This document shows, piece after piece, positions 26,363 to 34,793 of a stretch of 47,643 nt of DNA. How positions within the stretch are numbered: position 1 is the first letter of the stretch; every line of letters starts with the position of its first letter. The translations under genes and the position numbers were made by a program. The notes below the pieces were generated by a model that saw only the letters and a list, made by a program, of their open reading frames with translations, was not told the origin of the DNA and searched no databases. The stretch is from Ramlibacter sp. (GTDB lineage Bacteria > Pseudomonadota > Gammaproteobacteria > Burkholderiales > Burkholderiaceae_C): contig NZ_JAQGNQ010000044.1 in NCBI RefSeq assembly GCF_028291745.1, forward strand, positions 1-47,643, written 5' to 3'.

Positions 26363-26379
26363 CTGGCACGCGCCGTGCT
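26363..26379 (+). promoter_or_regulatory. sigma-54 (-24/-12) promoter of the ABC/hydrolase operon
   Basis: CTGGCACGCGCCGTGCT matches the sigma-54 consensus YTGGCACGRNNNTTGCW at nearly every conserved base. GG lies at 26365-26366 and GC at 26377-26378, exactly 12 bases apart. Transcription would begin near 26390, about 45 bases before the binding-protein ATG. The neighbouring activator gene supports the call. Confidence 0.72.
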
Positions 26380-26435
26380 GCCGCCCAGGGCTCCCGCGTT
26401 CGCAGTTCAGCAATAACCATCAGGAGACCAATCGC

Positions 26436-27632
26436 ATGCAACGACGCCACTGGGTCGCGCTCACGGCGCTCGCCGCCTCCATGCTTGCCACGCCGCTGGC
26501 GTGGTCGCAGGGCAAGGAGATCCGCATCGCGCACATCTACAGCCGCACCGGCCCGCTCGAGGCCTACGGCAAGCAGACCCAGACCGGCCTGATGATGGGC
26601 CTGGACTACGCCACCGGCGGCACCATGACGGTCAACGGCCGCAAGATCGTCGTCATCGAGAAGGACGACCAGGGCAAGCCGGACCTGGGCAAGTCGCTGC
26701 TGGCCACGGCGTATTCCGATGACAAGGTCGATCTCGCGATCGGCCCCACGTCCTCGGGCGTGGCGCTGGCGATGCTGCCGGTCGCCGAGGAGTACAGGAA
26801 GATCCTGCTGGTGGAGCCCGCGGTCGCCGACTCGATCACCGGCGACAAGTGGAACAAGTACGTGTTCCGCACCGGCCGCAACAGCTCGCAGGATGCGATC
26901 TCCAATGCGGTGGCGATGGACAAGGCCAACACCTCGGTCGCCACGCTGGCGCAGGACTATGCCTTCGGCCGCGACGGCGTGAAGGCGTTCAAGGACGCCC
27001 TGCACCAGGCGAAGATCGTGCACGAGGAATACCTGCCGCAGACCACCACCGACTTCACCGCCGGCATCCAGCGCGTGGTCGATGCGCTCAAGGACAAGCC
27101 GGGTCGCAAGGTGATCGAGGTGATCTGGGCCGGCGGCACGCCGCCCTTCAATGCGCTGGCGGCGCAGAACCTGAAGCAGCGCTTCGGCATCGAGGTCTTC
27201 ACCGGCGGCAACATCCTGCCGGCGATGGCCTCGTACAAGCAGTTCCCGGGCATGGAGGGAGCGACCTACTACTACTTCGGCATCCCGAAGAACCCGGTGA
27301 ACGAGGCGCTGGTGGCGAGTCACTACAAGCAGTTCAAGTCGCCGCCCGACTTCTTCACGGCCGGTGGTTTCTCCGCCGCGATGGCGATCGTCACCGCGCT
27401 GAAGAAGACCGGTGGCGACACCGGTGCCGACAAGCTGATTGCCGCGATGGAGGGCATGTCCTTCGAGACGCCCAAGGGCAAGATGACCTTCCGCAAGGAA
27501 GACCACCAGGCGATGCAGAGCATGTACCACTTCAAGGTGAAGGTCGACCCCGCCTTCGCCTGGGGCGTGCCGGAACTGGTGCACGAGATCAAGCCGGAAG
27601 AGATGCAGGTGCCGGTGCGAAACAAGCGCTGA
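26436..27632 (+). CDS. Liv-type ABC transporter substrate-binding protein
   Basis: A 398-residue periplasmic protein of the LivK/amide-binding type I fold. The signal peptide ends AWS|Q at about residue 25, then come IRIAHIYSRTGPLEAYGKQTQTGLMMGLDYA and the KIVVIEKDDQGKPDLGKSLLATAYSDDKVDLAIGPTSSGVALAML block. CAGGAG lies 10 bases before the ATG. It is the first gene behind the sigma-54 promoter and is followed by two ATPases and two permeases. Genes of this family import branched-chain amino acids, amides, aromatic or aliphatic acids; the hydrolases at the end of the operon hint at hydroxyalkanoates here, but this is inferred. Confidence 0.9.
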   Translation: MQRRHWVALTALAASMLATPLAWSQGKEIRIAHIYSRTGPLEAYGKQTQTGLMMGLDYATGGTMTVNGRKIVVIEKDDQGKPDLGKSLLATAYSDDKVDLAIGPTSSGVALAMLPVAEEYRKILLVEPAVADSITGDKWNKYVFRTGRNSSQDAISNAVAMDKANTSVATLAQDYAFGRDGVKAFKDALHQAKIVHEEYLPQTTTDFTAGIQRVVDALKDKPGRKVIEVIWAGGTPPFNALAAQNLKQRFGIEVFTGGNILPAMASYKQFPGMEGATYYYFGIPKNPVNEALVASHYKQFKSPPDFFTAGGFSAAMAIVTALKKTGGDTGADKLIAAMEGMSFETPKGKMTFRKEDHQAMQSMYHFKVKVDPAFAWGVPELVHEIKPEEMQVPVRNKR

Positions 27633-27647
27633 TTCGAAGACCAGAAC

Positions 27648-27776
27648 CCAACAACCGGACGCAGAAGGCGCAGAAGTACCGCAGAAGAGCAGAAGACGCA
27701 GAAGGACTTCCATTTTTGCTTTGGTGTTTTCTGCGACTTCTGCGTCACTTCTGCGTCTTCTGCGTCCGGATACTGG
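27648..27776. repeat. GCAGAAG inverted/tandem repeat element, copy B
   Basis: It begins CCCAACAACCGGAC and ends GTCCGGATACTGG, with five GCAGAAG units on the left and four CTTCTGCG units on the right around a T-rich centre. The left end is identical to that of copy C for about 30 bases. It lies between the binding-protein and first ATPase genes of the operon, where the RNA hairpin could protect or terminate the upstream message. Confidence 0.88.
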
Positions 27777-27792
27777 ATTTTTCTCCCTGCCC

Positions 27793-28569
27793 ATGACCCA
27801 ACTCGCCACCCACGACCTCACCGTGCGCTTCGGTGGGCATGTGGCCGTCAATGGCGTGACGTGCTCGTTCGAGCCCGGCACGCTGACGGCGATCGTCGGG
27901 CCCAACGGGGCCGGGAAGACGACCTATTTCAACCTGATCTCCGGACAGTTGAAGGCCAGTGCCGGGCGCGTGACGCTGGGCGGGCGCGACTTGTCGCGGG
28001 CTTCCGCCTCGCAGCGCACGCGCGCCGGGCTGGGCCGTGCGTTTCAGCTCACGAACCTCTTTCCGCGCCTGACCGTGCGCGAGAACGTGCGCCTGGCCGT
28101 GCAGGCCGCGCGCGAGGGCGGGCACAGGCGCGGCCTGAACCTGTGGAGCATCTGGAGCGACCACGCCGGCCTGCTGGCGCGCGCCGACGAACTGCTCGCG
28201 ACCATCGCGCTGAAGGACAAGCAGGACGAACTGGTCGCCAGCCTGCCGCACGGCGACCAGCGCAAGCTGGAAGTGGCGCTGCTGATGGCGCTGGACCCGC
28301 AGGTCTTCATGTTCGATGAGCCCACTGCCGGCATGAACGCCGCCGAGGCGCCGGTGATCCTCGACCTGATCCGCCGCCTGAAGGCGGACAAGAGCAAGAC
28401 GATCCTGCTGGTGGAACACAAGATGGACGTCGTGCGCGAACTGGCCGACCGGATCATCGTGCTGCATAACGGGACGCTGGTGGCGGACGGCAAGCCGGCG
28501 GAGGTGATCGCGTTGCCGGTCGTTCAAGAAGCTTACCTGGGCGTATCACCCCAGAGGGAGTCCGCATGA
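27793..28569 (+). CDS. Liv-type ABC transporter ATP-binding protein (LivG-like)
   Basis: A 258-residue ATPase. Walker A is GPNGAGKT (36-43); the LivG-type insertion follows (SRASASQRTRAGLGRAFQLTNLFPRLTVRENV). The signature is the LivG variant LPHGDQRKLEVALLMAL, Walker B is VFMFDEPTAGM, and the H-loop is LLVEHKMDVV. It is the first of two ATPases of a Liv-type importer. The start at 27793 gives the normal N-terminus; the frame upstream is repeat-element sequence. Only weak ribosome-binding sequence precedes it. Confidence 0.92.
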   Translation: MTQLATHDLTVRFGGHVAVNGVTCSFEPGTLTAIVGPNGAGKTTYFNLISGQLKASAGRVTLGGRDLSRASASQRTRAGLGRAFQLTNLFPRLTVRENVRLAVQAAREGGHRRGLNLWSIWSDHAGLLARADELLATIALKDKQDELVASLPHGDQRKLEVALLMALDPQVFMFDEPTAGMNAAEAPVILDLIRRLKADKSKTILLVEHKMDVVRELADRIIVLHNGTLVADGKPAEVIALPVVQEAYLGVSPQRESA

Positions 28570-28579
28570 CCCCGTCTTG

Positions 28580-28695
28580 CTCCCTCCCCCTCCGGGGGAG
28601 GGCAGGGGTGGGGGCGCTCCGGCGCTCGCCATCCCGAAGCACCGCCAGCGTCCCCAGCGCCCCCATCCCGGCCTTCCCCCGGAGGGGGAAGGAGG
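28580..28695. repeat. CCCTCC/GGAGGG palindromic element
   Basis: The left arm (CTCCCTCCCCCTCCGGGGGAGGG, then CAGGGGTGGGGGC) is mirrored by the right arm (GCCCCCATCCCGGCCTTCCCCCGGAGGGGGAAGGAGG). Each arm also folds on itself. I recall similar dispersed elements in Burkholderiales genomes. The end of the right arm (GGAAGGAGG) serves as the ribosome binding site of the next gene. Confidence 0.8.
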
Positions 28696-28702
28696 AACAG
28701 CC

Positions 28703-29428
28703 ATGAGCGACAACCTGCTCGAACTTGCCGGCGTCCATACCCACATCGGCGCCTATCACATCCTCCACGGCGTCGACCTGGTCGTGCCGCGCGGGCAGCT
28801 CACGATGCTGCTCGGTCGCAATGGCGCGGGCAAGACCACCACCTTGCGCACGATCATGGGCCTGTGGCGCGCTTCGCAGGGACGCATCGCCTTCGCGGGC
28901 CGCGACATCACGCAGGCGGCGACGCCGCAGATCGCACGGCTCGGCATCGCCTACGTGCCCGAGACCATGGGCATCTTCGCCGACCTCACGGTCAAGGAGA
29001 ACATGGTGCTCGCCGCGCGCGGCGCGAGGAACGCGCTCGGGATCGACAGCACGCGCCTGCAATGGATCTTCTCCCTCTTCCCCGCCGTCGAGAAATTCTG
29101 GAACCACCCGGCGGGCAAGCTCTCGGGCGGCCAGAAGCAGATGCTGGCCGTGGCGCGCGCCATCGTCGAGCCGCGTGAACTGCTGATCGTCGACGAACCG
29201 AGCAAGGGTCTCGCACCCGCCATCATCAACAACATGATCGATGCCTTCGCGCAATTGAAGGCAAGCGGCGTGACCATCCTGCTGGTCGAACAGAACATCA
29301 ACTTCGCCAAGCGCCTCGGCGATACCGTGGCGGTGATGGACAACGGCGTCGTCGTGCACTCCGGCCCGATGCAGGCGCTGGCCGACGACGAGGAACTGCA
29401 GCACTCGCTGCTGGGGCTGGCACTATGA
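28703..29428 (+). CDS. Liv-type ABC transporter ATP-binding protein (LivF-like)
   Basis: A 241-residue ATPase with Walker A GRNGAGKT, LivF-like IARLGIAYVPETMGIFADLTVKENM, signature LSGGQKQML, Walker B LLIVDEPSKGLAP and H-loop LLVEQNI. It pairs with the LivG-like ATPase. AAGGAGG, 8 bases before the ATG, is provided by the preceding palindromic element. Its stop overlaps the start of the first permease (ATGA, 29425-29428). Confidence 0.92.
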   Translation: MSDNLLELAGVHTHIGAYHILHGVDLVVPRGQLTMLLGRNGAGKTTTLRTIMGLWRASQGRIAFAGRDITQAATPQIARLGIAYVPETMGIFADLTVKENMVLAARGARNALGIDSTRLQWIFSLFPAVEKFWNHPAGKLSGGQKQMLAVARAIVEPRELLIVDEPSKGLAPAIINNMIDAFAQLKASGVTILLVEQNINFAKRLGDTVAVMDNGVVVHSGPMQALADDEELQHSLLGLAL

Positions 29429-30405
29429 ATCTCAAGGATGCCGACTGGAAGCCGCTGGCGCTCGTGCCGCTGCTGGTGCTGCTCGTGCTGCCCTTCATCG
29501 GCTCGGCCTCGACCTGGCTCACGCTCACCATTGCCGGCCTCGCGATGGGCATGATCATCTTCGTGATCGCCTCCGGCCTCACCCTCGTGTTCGGGCTGAT
29601 GGACGTCCTGAACTTCGGCCACGGCGTGTTCATCGCGATCGGTGCCTTCGTCGCCACCAGCGTGCTCGGGGCGATGGGTGACTACACCGCCTCGGGCAGC
29701 CTCTGGGTGAACCTGCTGGCGGTGCTGCCGGCGATGGTGGTCGCGATGCTGGTCGCGGGCGCGCTCGGGCTGGCCTTCGAGCGCTTCATCGTGCGGCCCG
29801 TGTACGGCAACCACCTCAAGCAGATCCTCATCACCATGGGCGGGATGATCATCGGCGAGGAGTTGATCAAGGTGATCTGGGGCCCGCTGCAGATTCCCTT
29901 GCCGCTGCCCGAGGGCATGCGCGGCAGCCTCTATTTCGGCGATGCCGCGGTGGAGAAGTACCGGCTGGTCGCCGTGGTCGTGGGGCTGGTGGTGTTCGGC
30001 GTGCTGCTGTGGATGCTCACGCGCACCAAGATCGGACTGCTGATCCGCGCCGGCGTGCAGGACCGCGAGATGGTGGAGTCGCTTGGCTACCGGATCCGCG
30101 TGCTGTTCGTCGGCGTGTTCGTGGTCGGCAGCGCGCTCGCGGGGCTCGGTGGCGTGATGTGGGGCCTGTACCAGCAGAACGTGGTGCCGCAGATGGGGGC
30201 ACAGGTCAACGTGCTGATCTTCATCGTGCTGATCATCGGCGGCCTGGGTTCCACCACGGGCGCCCTGGTCGGGGCCTTGCTGGTGGGCCTGATGGCCAAC
30301 TACACGGGTTTCCTCCTGCCCAAGGCGGCGCTGTTTTCGAACATCCTCCTGATGATGGCGATCCTGCTGTGGCGGCCGCAAGGTGTCTACGCCCTCACCA
30401 AATGA
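29425..30405 (+). CDS. Liv-type ABC transporter permease (LivH-like)
   Basis: A 326-residue inner-membrane permease with about eight to ten helices. LivH hallmarks are ASGLTLVFGLMDVLNFGHGVFIAIGAF, ERFIVRPVYGNHLKQILITMG, GLLIRAGVQDREMVESLGYR (the ATPase-contact loop) and IIGGLGSTTGALVGALLVG. It is slightly longer than classical LivH (about 300) owing to an N-terminal extension. It overlaps the LivF-like gene by 4 bases and is followed after 7 bases by the second permease. Confidence 0.92.
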   Translation: MNLKDADWKPLALVPLLVLLVLPFIGSASTWLTLTIAGLAMGMIIFVIASGLTLVFGLMDVLNFGHGVFIAIGAFVATSVLGAMGDYTASGSLWVNLLAVLPAMVVAMLVAGALGLAFERFIVRPVYGNHLKQILITMGGMIIGEELIKVIWGPLQIPLPLPEGMRGSLYFGDAAVEKYRLVAVVVGLVVFGVLLWMLTRTKIGLLIRAGVQDREMVESLGYRIRVLFVGVFVVGSALAGLGGVMWGLYQQNVVPQMGAQVNVLIFIVLIIGGLGSTTGALVGALLVGLMANYTGFLLPKAALFSNILLMMAILLWRPQGVYALTK

Positions 30406-30412
30406 GACCGGC

Positions 30413-31552
30413 ATGCTGACGCGCCTGCTTTCCAACGATCTGCCGCGCAGCCGCGTGCTGGCGGTCGTTCTCGTGCTGCTGTTGCTGGCCCTGGCCGGCG
30501 CGCCGTTCCTGATCCACGGGGTGAAGGCGCTCGATGTCGCGGCCAAGATCCTGGTCTTCATCGTCCTGGTCGCGAGCTTCGACCTGCTGCTGGGGTACAC
30601 GGGCATCGTGAGCTTCGCGCACACGATGTTCTTCGGCATCGGCGCTTATGGCGTTGCCGTCGCTGCAACGCGCATGGGCCCGGGATGGGGCGCGCTGCTG
30701 GTGGGCACGCTGTGCGCGCTGGCCTTGTCCTTCGTGCTGGCGCTGGCGATCGGCCTCTTTTCGCTGCGGGTGCGGGCGATCTTCTTCTCGATGATCACGC
30801 TGGCCTTCGCCGCGGCGTTCCAGACGCTGGCCTCCCAGCTGTCGGAAGTGACGGGGGGCGAGGACGGCCTCACCTTCAAGATGCCCGAGGTGCTGTCGCC
30901 GTCCTTCCAGTGGTCGCAGACGCCCTTGTTCGGGGTTTCGCTCGATGGCCGGCTGCTTTGCTATTACCTGCTGTTCGTGCTGGCGCTGGTGCTGTTCCTG
31001 GCGCTGCTGCGCATCGTCAATTCGCCCTTCGGGCGCGTGCTGCAGGCGATCCGCGAAAACGAGTTCCGGGCCGAGGCGATCGGCTACCGCGTGGTGGTGT
31101 ACCGCACCATCTCCAGCATCCTGTCGGCGCTGTTCGCCACGCTCGCCGGGGCGATGCTCGCCATCTGGCTGCGCTACAACGGGCCGGACACCACGCTGTC
31201 CTTCGAGATCATGCTGGACGTGCTGCTGATCGTGGTGATCGGCGGCATGGGCACCATCTATGGCGCGGCGGTCGGCGCCGCCCTGTTCCTGGTCGCGCAA
31301 AGCTATCTGCAGGACCTGCTGAAGCTCGCGAGCGACGCCGTCGCTGGCGTGCCGTGGCTGGCGGCGCTGCTGTCGCCCGACCGCTGGCTGCTCTGGCTCG
31401 GGCTGCTGTTCGTGCTCTCGGTCTATCACTTTCCGACCGGCGTGGTCGGCCGCCTGCGTGCCCTGCGCACACGGGCGCCGGTGCGCGCCGTTCCCCCGAT
31501 CGCTGGCGGCAAGACCGGCGAATCCAGAAGCCTGCAAGGAGACATATGTTGA
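30413..31552 (+). CDS. Liv-type ABC transporter permease (LivM-like)
   Basis: A 379-residue inner-membrane permease. Motifs include DLLLGYTGIVSFAHTMFFGIGAYG, FSMITLAFAAAFQTL, FGRVLQAIRENEFRAEAIGYR (contact loop) and IGGMGTIYGAAVGAALF. The last 40 residues are an Arg/Pro-rich cytoplasmic tail. The final seven bases overlap the start of the 3-hydroxybutyrate oligomer hydrolase gene (31546), tying that enzyme translationally to the transporter. Confidence 0.92.
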   Translation: MLTRLLSNDLPRSRVLAVVLVLLLLALAGAPFLIHGVKALDVAAKILVFIVLVASFDLLLGYTGIVSFAHTMFFGIGAYGVAVAATRMGPGWGALLVGTLCALALSFVLALAIGLFSLRVRAIFFSMITLAFAAAFQTLASQLSEVTGGEDGLTFKMPEVLSPSFQWSQTPLFGVSLDGRLLCYYLLFVLALVLFLALLRIVNSPFGRVLQAIRENEFRAEAIGYRVVVYRTISSILSALFATLAGAMLAIWLRYNGPDTTLSFEIMLDVLLIVVIGGMGTIYGAAVGAALFLVAQSYLQDLLKLASDAVAGVPWLAALLSPDRWLLWLGLLFVLSVYHFPTGVVGRLRALRTRAPVRAVPPIAGGKTGESRSLQGDIC

Positions 31553-33810
31553 CGAAGACATCGGATCCGGGCCAGGGCGGCCTGCGCCGCCTCGTGCCCC
31601 TGGGCACCCTCATCGCCGCGGCACTCGCGGGCTGCGGGGGAGGAGGAGGGAGCGGCGCCACGGCCAGCAACCTGTTGCCGACCAACGTGACGCAACTGAG
31701 CGTCACGGTGTACCCGGCCACCACGCCCGGCAGCGGCAGCACAGCGCAAACGCAGGACCTGCTGACCGGCGGCATCGGTGCGACCCAGCTCGGCGATGAC
31801 CCGAACGCCGGCACCAACGGTATTCCGCCCTCGCGCGCTGCGCCGACCTACGCCGATCCCGCCAATCCCACGGCGCTGGAACTGCGCCGCAACGCACTGT
31901 TCTCCAACTACCGCGGGCTGGTCGATCCCTCACCGAAGGGCGGCTACGGCCGGTTCTACGGGCCCAACGTCGACATCAGCGGCAACCCGGTCCCGAACAG
32001 TGAGGGCATGGTCCCCGGTCGCGAGTACATCGCGCTGCTGGACGACGGCACGGGCTTCAAGCGCGTCGTGATGGCAGTGCAGATCCCGGACAGCTTCAAT
32101 CCGGCGGCCTCGTGCCTGGTGGTGGGCCCGTCCTCGGGTTCGCGCGGCGTGTACGGGGCGATCGCCACCGCCGGCGAATGGGGCCTCAAGCACGGCTGCG
32201 CGGTGGCGCTGACCGATGCCGGCAAGGGCATCGGGCTGCACAACCTGCAGACGGACACCGTCAACCGCATCGACGGCACGCGCACGACGCGCGCCGCCGC
32301 CGGCAACCTGGCGCAGTTCGCGGCCAACGTGACCGATTCGGCGCGCACGGCGTTCAACACGCTGTTCCCGAACCGCTATGCGCTCAAGCACGCGCACTCG
32401 CAGCAGAACCCGGAGAAGGATTGGGGCAACGACACGCTTGCCGCCGCGCGCTATGCCTTCTTCGCGCTCAATGATCGCTTCGGCACCGTCGACAATCCGC
32501 TGCCCATCACGCCGGCCAACACCGTGGTGATCGCGGGCTCCGCCTCCAACGGCGGCGCCGCGGTGCTGCGGGCCGCGGAACTGGATACCACGGGCCTGAT
32601 CGACGGCGTCGTGGCCTCGGAGCCGGTGATCGAGATGCCGACCACCACCGGCTACGGCATCCGCTTCGGCGCGACGCAGGTCACCGGCTTCGGCAAGACG
32701 CTGGCCGACCAGGTCACCTGGGGCAATCTGTACCAGCCGTGTGCGGCGCTGGCCAGCGCCGCGGCTCTGTCCGAGACATCGACGTTCAACGTGCTGGGGA
32801 CGCCCTTCTTCAACCCGCGCGCCCAGGCGCGCTGCGCCAGCCTCGCCGCCAAGGGGCTGGTCACGGGCACGACGCTCGCGGCGCAGTCGGCCGATGCACT
32901 GAGCAAGCTGCACAACTTCGGCTGGGGCACCGAGAGCGACCAGATGCACAACTCGTACTGGGGGCTGGGCAACGGGCCGATCCTCTCGGCGATGTACCCG
33001 AACGCCTATGGCCGCTTCTCGGTGCTGGAGCACGTGTGCGACACCAGCTTCGCGGTGGTCGATGCCACGACGGGCACGCCGGTCGCGATCGGCGCCTCGA
33101 CGCAGCCGCTCAACGAGATCCAGAGCTTCGCGGTCGCCAACGGCACGGCCAACGGCACGCCGGTCACGCCCGTGTACGACGATTCCAAGGGCGGGCCCAA
33201 GGCCTGGCAGTTCGCGGTCTCGGCCTCCACCAGCGCCGCCGACTTCGGCCTCGACACGGCCTTGTGCCAGCGCGCGCTGGTCACGGGGGCGGACCCGGTC
33301 ACGGGCTTCCAGCTCTCCGCTGGCAGCACGCCGACGCTGGCCCAGAGCCAGGCCGTGCAGAACGGGATTCGTGAAGCAACGGTCAGCGGCAAACTGGGTG
33401 GCAAGCCGACGATCATCGTCGCGGGCCGCAGCGACGCCCTGGTGCCGGTGAACGACAACGAGCGCGCCTACCTCGCCTTCAACCAGACCGTCGATGGCGC
33501 TGCCAGCAACCTGCGCTATATCGAGGTCACCAACGGGCAGCACTTCGACGCGTTCATCCCGTTCTCCGGCTTCGACACGCGCTTCATCCCGCTGCACGTG
33601 TACTTCAACCAGGCGATGGACATGATGCTGGCCCGCCTGCGCGCGAGCACCGCGCTGCCGCCGAGCCAGGTGGTGCGCACGACGCCGCGCGGCGGCACCC
33701 CGGGTGCGGCGCCGGCGTTGACGGCGGCCAACATCCCGCCGATCACCGCCACGCCCGCGGCCGGTGACCGGATCACGTTCAGCGGCACGTCGGTCGCGGT
33801 GCCGCAGTAG
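31546..33810 (+). CDS. D-(-)-3-hydroxybutyrate oligomer hydrolase family lipoprotein
   Basis: A 754-residue exported protein with lipobox LAGC (C30) and a Gly-rich linker. The body matches the 3HBOH family: GYGRFYGPNVDISGNPVPNSEGMVPGREYIA, GPSSGSRGVYGAIATAGEWGLKHGCAVALTDAGKG, and the nucleophile region GSASNGGAAVLRAAE, with S334 before N-G-G the likely catalytic serine. EVTNGQHFDAF near the end carries a probable catalytic histidine. The family hydrolyses 3-hydroxybutyrate oligomers released from PHB. AAGGAG at 6-7 bases spacing fixes the start, which lies inside livM. A lipoprotein placed at the end of an importer operon fits processing of oligomers before or after uptake. Confidence 0.88.
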   Translation: MLTKTSDPGQGGLRRLVPLGTLIAAALAGCGGGGGSGATASNLLPTNVTQLSVTVYPATTPGSGSTAQTQDLLTGGIGATQLGDDPNAGTNGIPPSRAAPTYADPANPTALELRRNALFSNYRGLVDPSPKGGYGRFYGPNVDISGNPVPNSEGMVPGREYIALLDDGTGFKRVVMAVQIPDSFNPAASCLVVGPSSGSRGVYGAIATAGEWGLKHGCAVALTDAGKGIGLHNLQTDTVNRIDGTRTTRAAAGNLAQFAANVTDSARTAFNTLFPNRYALKHAHSQQNPEKDWGNDTLAAARYAFFALNDRFGTVDNPLPITPANTVVIAGSASNGGAAVLRAAELDTTGLIDGVVASEPVIEMPTTTGYGIRFGATQVTGFGKTLADQVTWGNLYQPCAALASAAALSETSTFNVLGTPFFNPRAQARCASLAAKGLVTGTTLAAQSADALSKLHNFGWGTESDQMHNSYWGLGNGPILSAMYPNAYGRFSVLEHVCDTSFAVVDATTGTPVAIGASTQPLNEIQSFAVANGTANGTPVTPVYDDSKGGPKAWQFAVSASTSAADFGLDTALCQRALVTGADPVTGFQLSAGSTPTLAQSQAVQNGIREATVSGKLGGKPTIIVAGRSDALVPVNDNERAYLAFNQTVDGAASNLRYIEVTNGQHFDAFIPFSGFDTRFIPLHVYFNQAMDMMLARLRASTALPPSQVVRTTPRGGTPGAAPALTAANIPPITATPAAGDRITFSGTSVAVPQ

Positions 33811-33841
33811 CGGGGCGGGAGCGGGGGCGAAGAGGACCAGC

Positions 33842-34759
33842 ATGCACTTCACATCGAACTACGCGACCTGCGCCGGGCGCGAGATCCACTTCACCGAGTG
33901 GGGCGCGCAGCACGGCGACACGGTGATCGCGTGGCACGGACTCGCGCGCACCGGGCGCGACTTCGACGAGCTGGCGGCCGCCCTTGCCACGCGCTGGCGC
34001 GTGATCTGCCCCGACACCCTGGGCCGCGGCTTGAGCCAATGGAGCCCGGACCCGGGGCGGGAGTACACGCTGGCGTTCTACGCGCGCATCGCCGCCGACC
34101 TGTGCGACCGGCTGCAGGTGGCGCAGGCGCACTGGGTCGGCACCTCGATGGGCGGGGCGATCGGCACGGTGTGCGCGGCCGGCCTGGCGGAGCCGCGCAT
34201 GCAGGGACGCATCCGCAGCCTGGTGCTGAACGACAATGCACCGCGGCTCGCGCCGGCCGCCCTGCAGCGCATCCGCGAATACGCCGGCAATCCGCCCGCC
34301 TTCGACAGCATGGCGGAACTCGAGACTTTCTTCCGCCAGGTGTATCGGCCCTTCGGCGAACTCACGGAGGCGCAATGGCGGCGGCTCGCGCAGACCTCCA
34401 TGCGCCGCCTGCCCGATGGCCGCGTGACGCCGCACTACGACCCGGCCATGGTGCGGCAATTCATCGACCACCCGCGTGACTACGACCTGTGGGAGCACTA
34501 CGACCGGCTGCGCATCCCGGTGCTGCTGCTGCGCGGCGCCGAATCCGACCTGGTGCTGCGGGATGCTGCGCAGGAGATGCTGACGCGGGGGCCCGGGGCG
34601 CTGGGTTTGACGCGTGTGGTGGAGGTGCCGGGGTGCGGGCACGCGCCGGCGTTGAATGTTCAGGCGCAGATCGGGTTGGTGCGGGAGTTTCTCGAACACG
34701 CCGAGCGCCATGCTGGGGTGCCAGCGGCAGCCCAGCCTACGAATACGACCTCCCGGTAG
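33842..34759 (+). CDS. alpha/beta hydrolase
   Basis: A 305-residue cytoplasmic alpha/beta hydrolase. The oxyanion motif is WHGLARTG, the nucleophile elbow is VGTSMGG with S102, and the later GAESDLVL and GCGHAPAL segments carry the likely acid and histidine. It lies 31 bases after the 3HB-oligomer hydrolase and probably ends the operon; it could cleave short hydroxyalkanoate esters or a CoA/ester intermediate. The last dozen codons (VPAAAQPTNTTSR) and the stop TAG are supplied by the palindromic element at 34711-34785, so the C-terminus is acquired sequence. Confidence 0.88.
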   Translation: MHFTSNYATCAGREIHFTEWGAQHGDTVIAWHGLARTGRDFDELAAALATRWRVICPDTLGRGLSQWSPDPGREYTLAFYARIAADLCDRLQVAQAHWVGTSMGGAIGTVCAAGLAEPRMQGRIRSLVLNDNAPRLAPAALQRIREYAGNPPAFDSMAELETFFRQVYRPFGELTEAQWRRLAQTSMRRLPDGRVTPHYDPAMVRQFIDHPRDYDLWEHYDRLRIPVLLLRGAESDLVLRDAAQEMLTRGPGALGLTRVVEVPGCGHAPALNVQAQIGLVREFLEHAERHAGVPAAAQPTNTTSR

Positions 34760-34785
34760 GCTGGGCGGCCGCAGGCACCCCAGCA
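34711..34785. repeat. TAGGCTGGG palindromic element, copy 1
   Basis: Nested inverted repeats: TGCTGGGGTGCC (34711-34722) pairs with GGCACCCCAGCA (34774-34785), and inside them CCCAGCCTAC (34731-34740) pairs with GTAGGCTGGG (34756-34765). The TAG at 34757-34759 is the stop codon of the alpha/beta hydrolase. It also separates that gene from convergent hemH and can act as a bidirectional terminator. Confidence 0.88.
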
Positions 34786-34793
34786 AGCGGCCG

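Noticed and set aside
27648..27776. CRISPR-like array of GCAGAAG units
   Set aside because: Units are 7-8 bases with 1-4 base gaps and are mirrored in the second half. There are no 25-40 base repeats, no spacers and no cas genes.
30685..33810. 1041-codon frame continuing from an alternative frame of the LivM-like gene into the 3HB-oligomer hydrolase
   Set aside because: Only the part after 31546 is the real hydrolase. The upstream part is out-of-frame Arg/Ala/Gly sequence overlapping an obvious permease.
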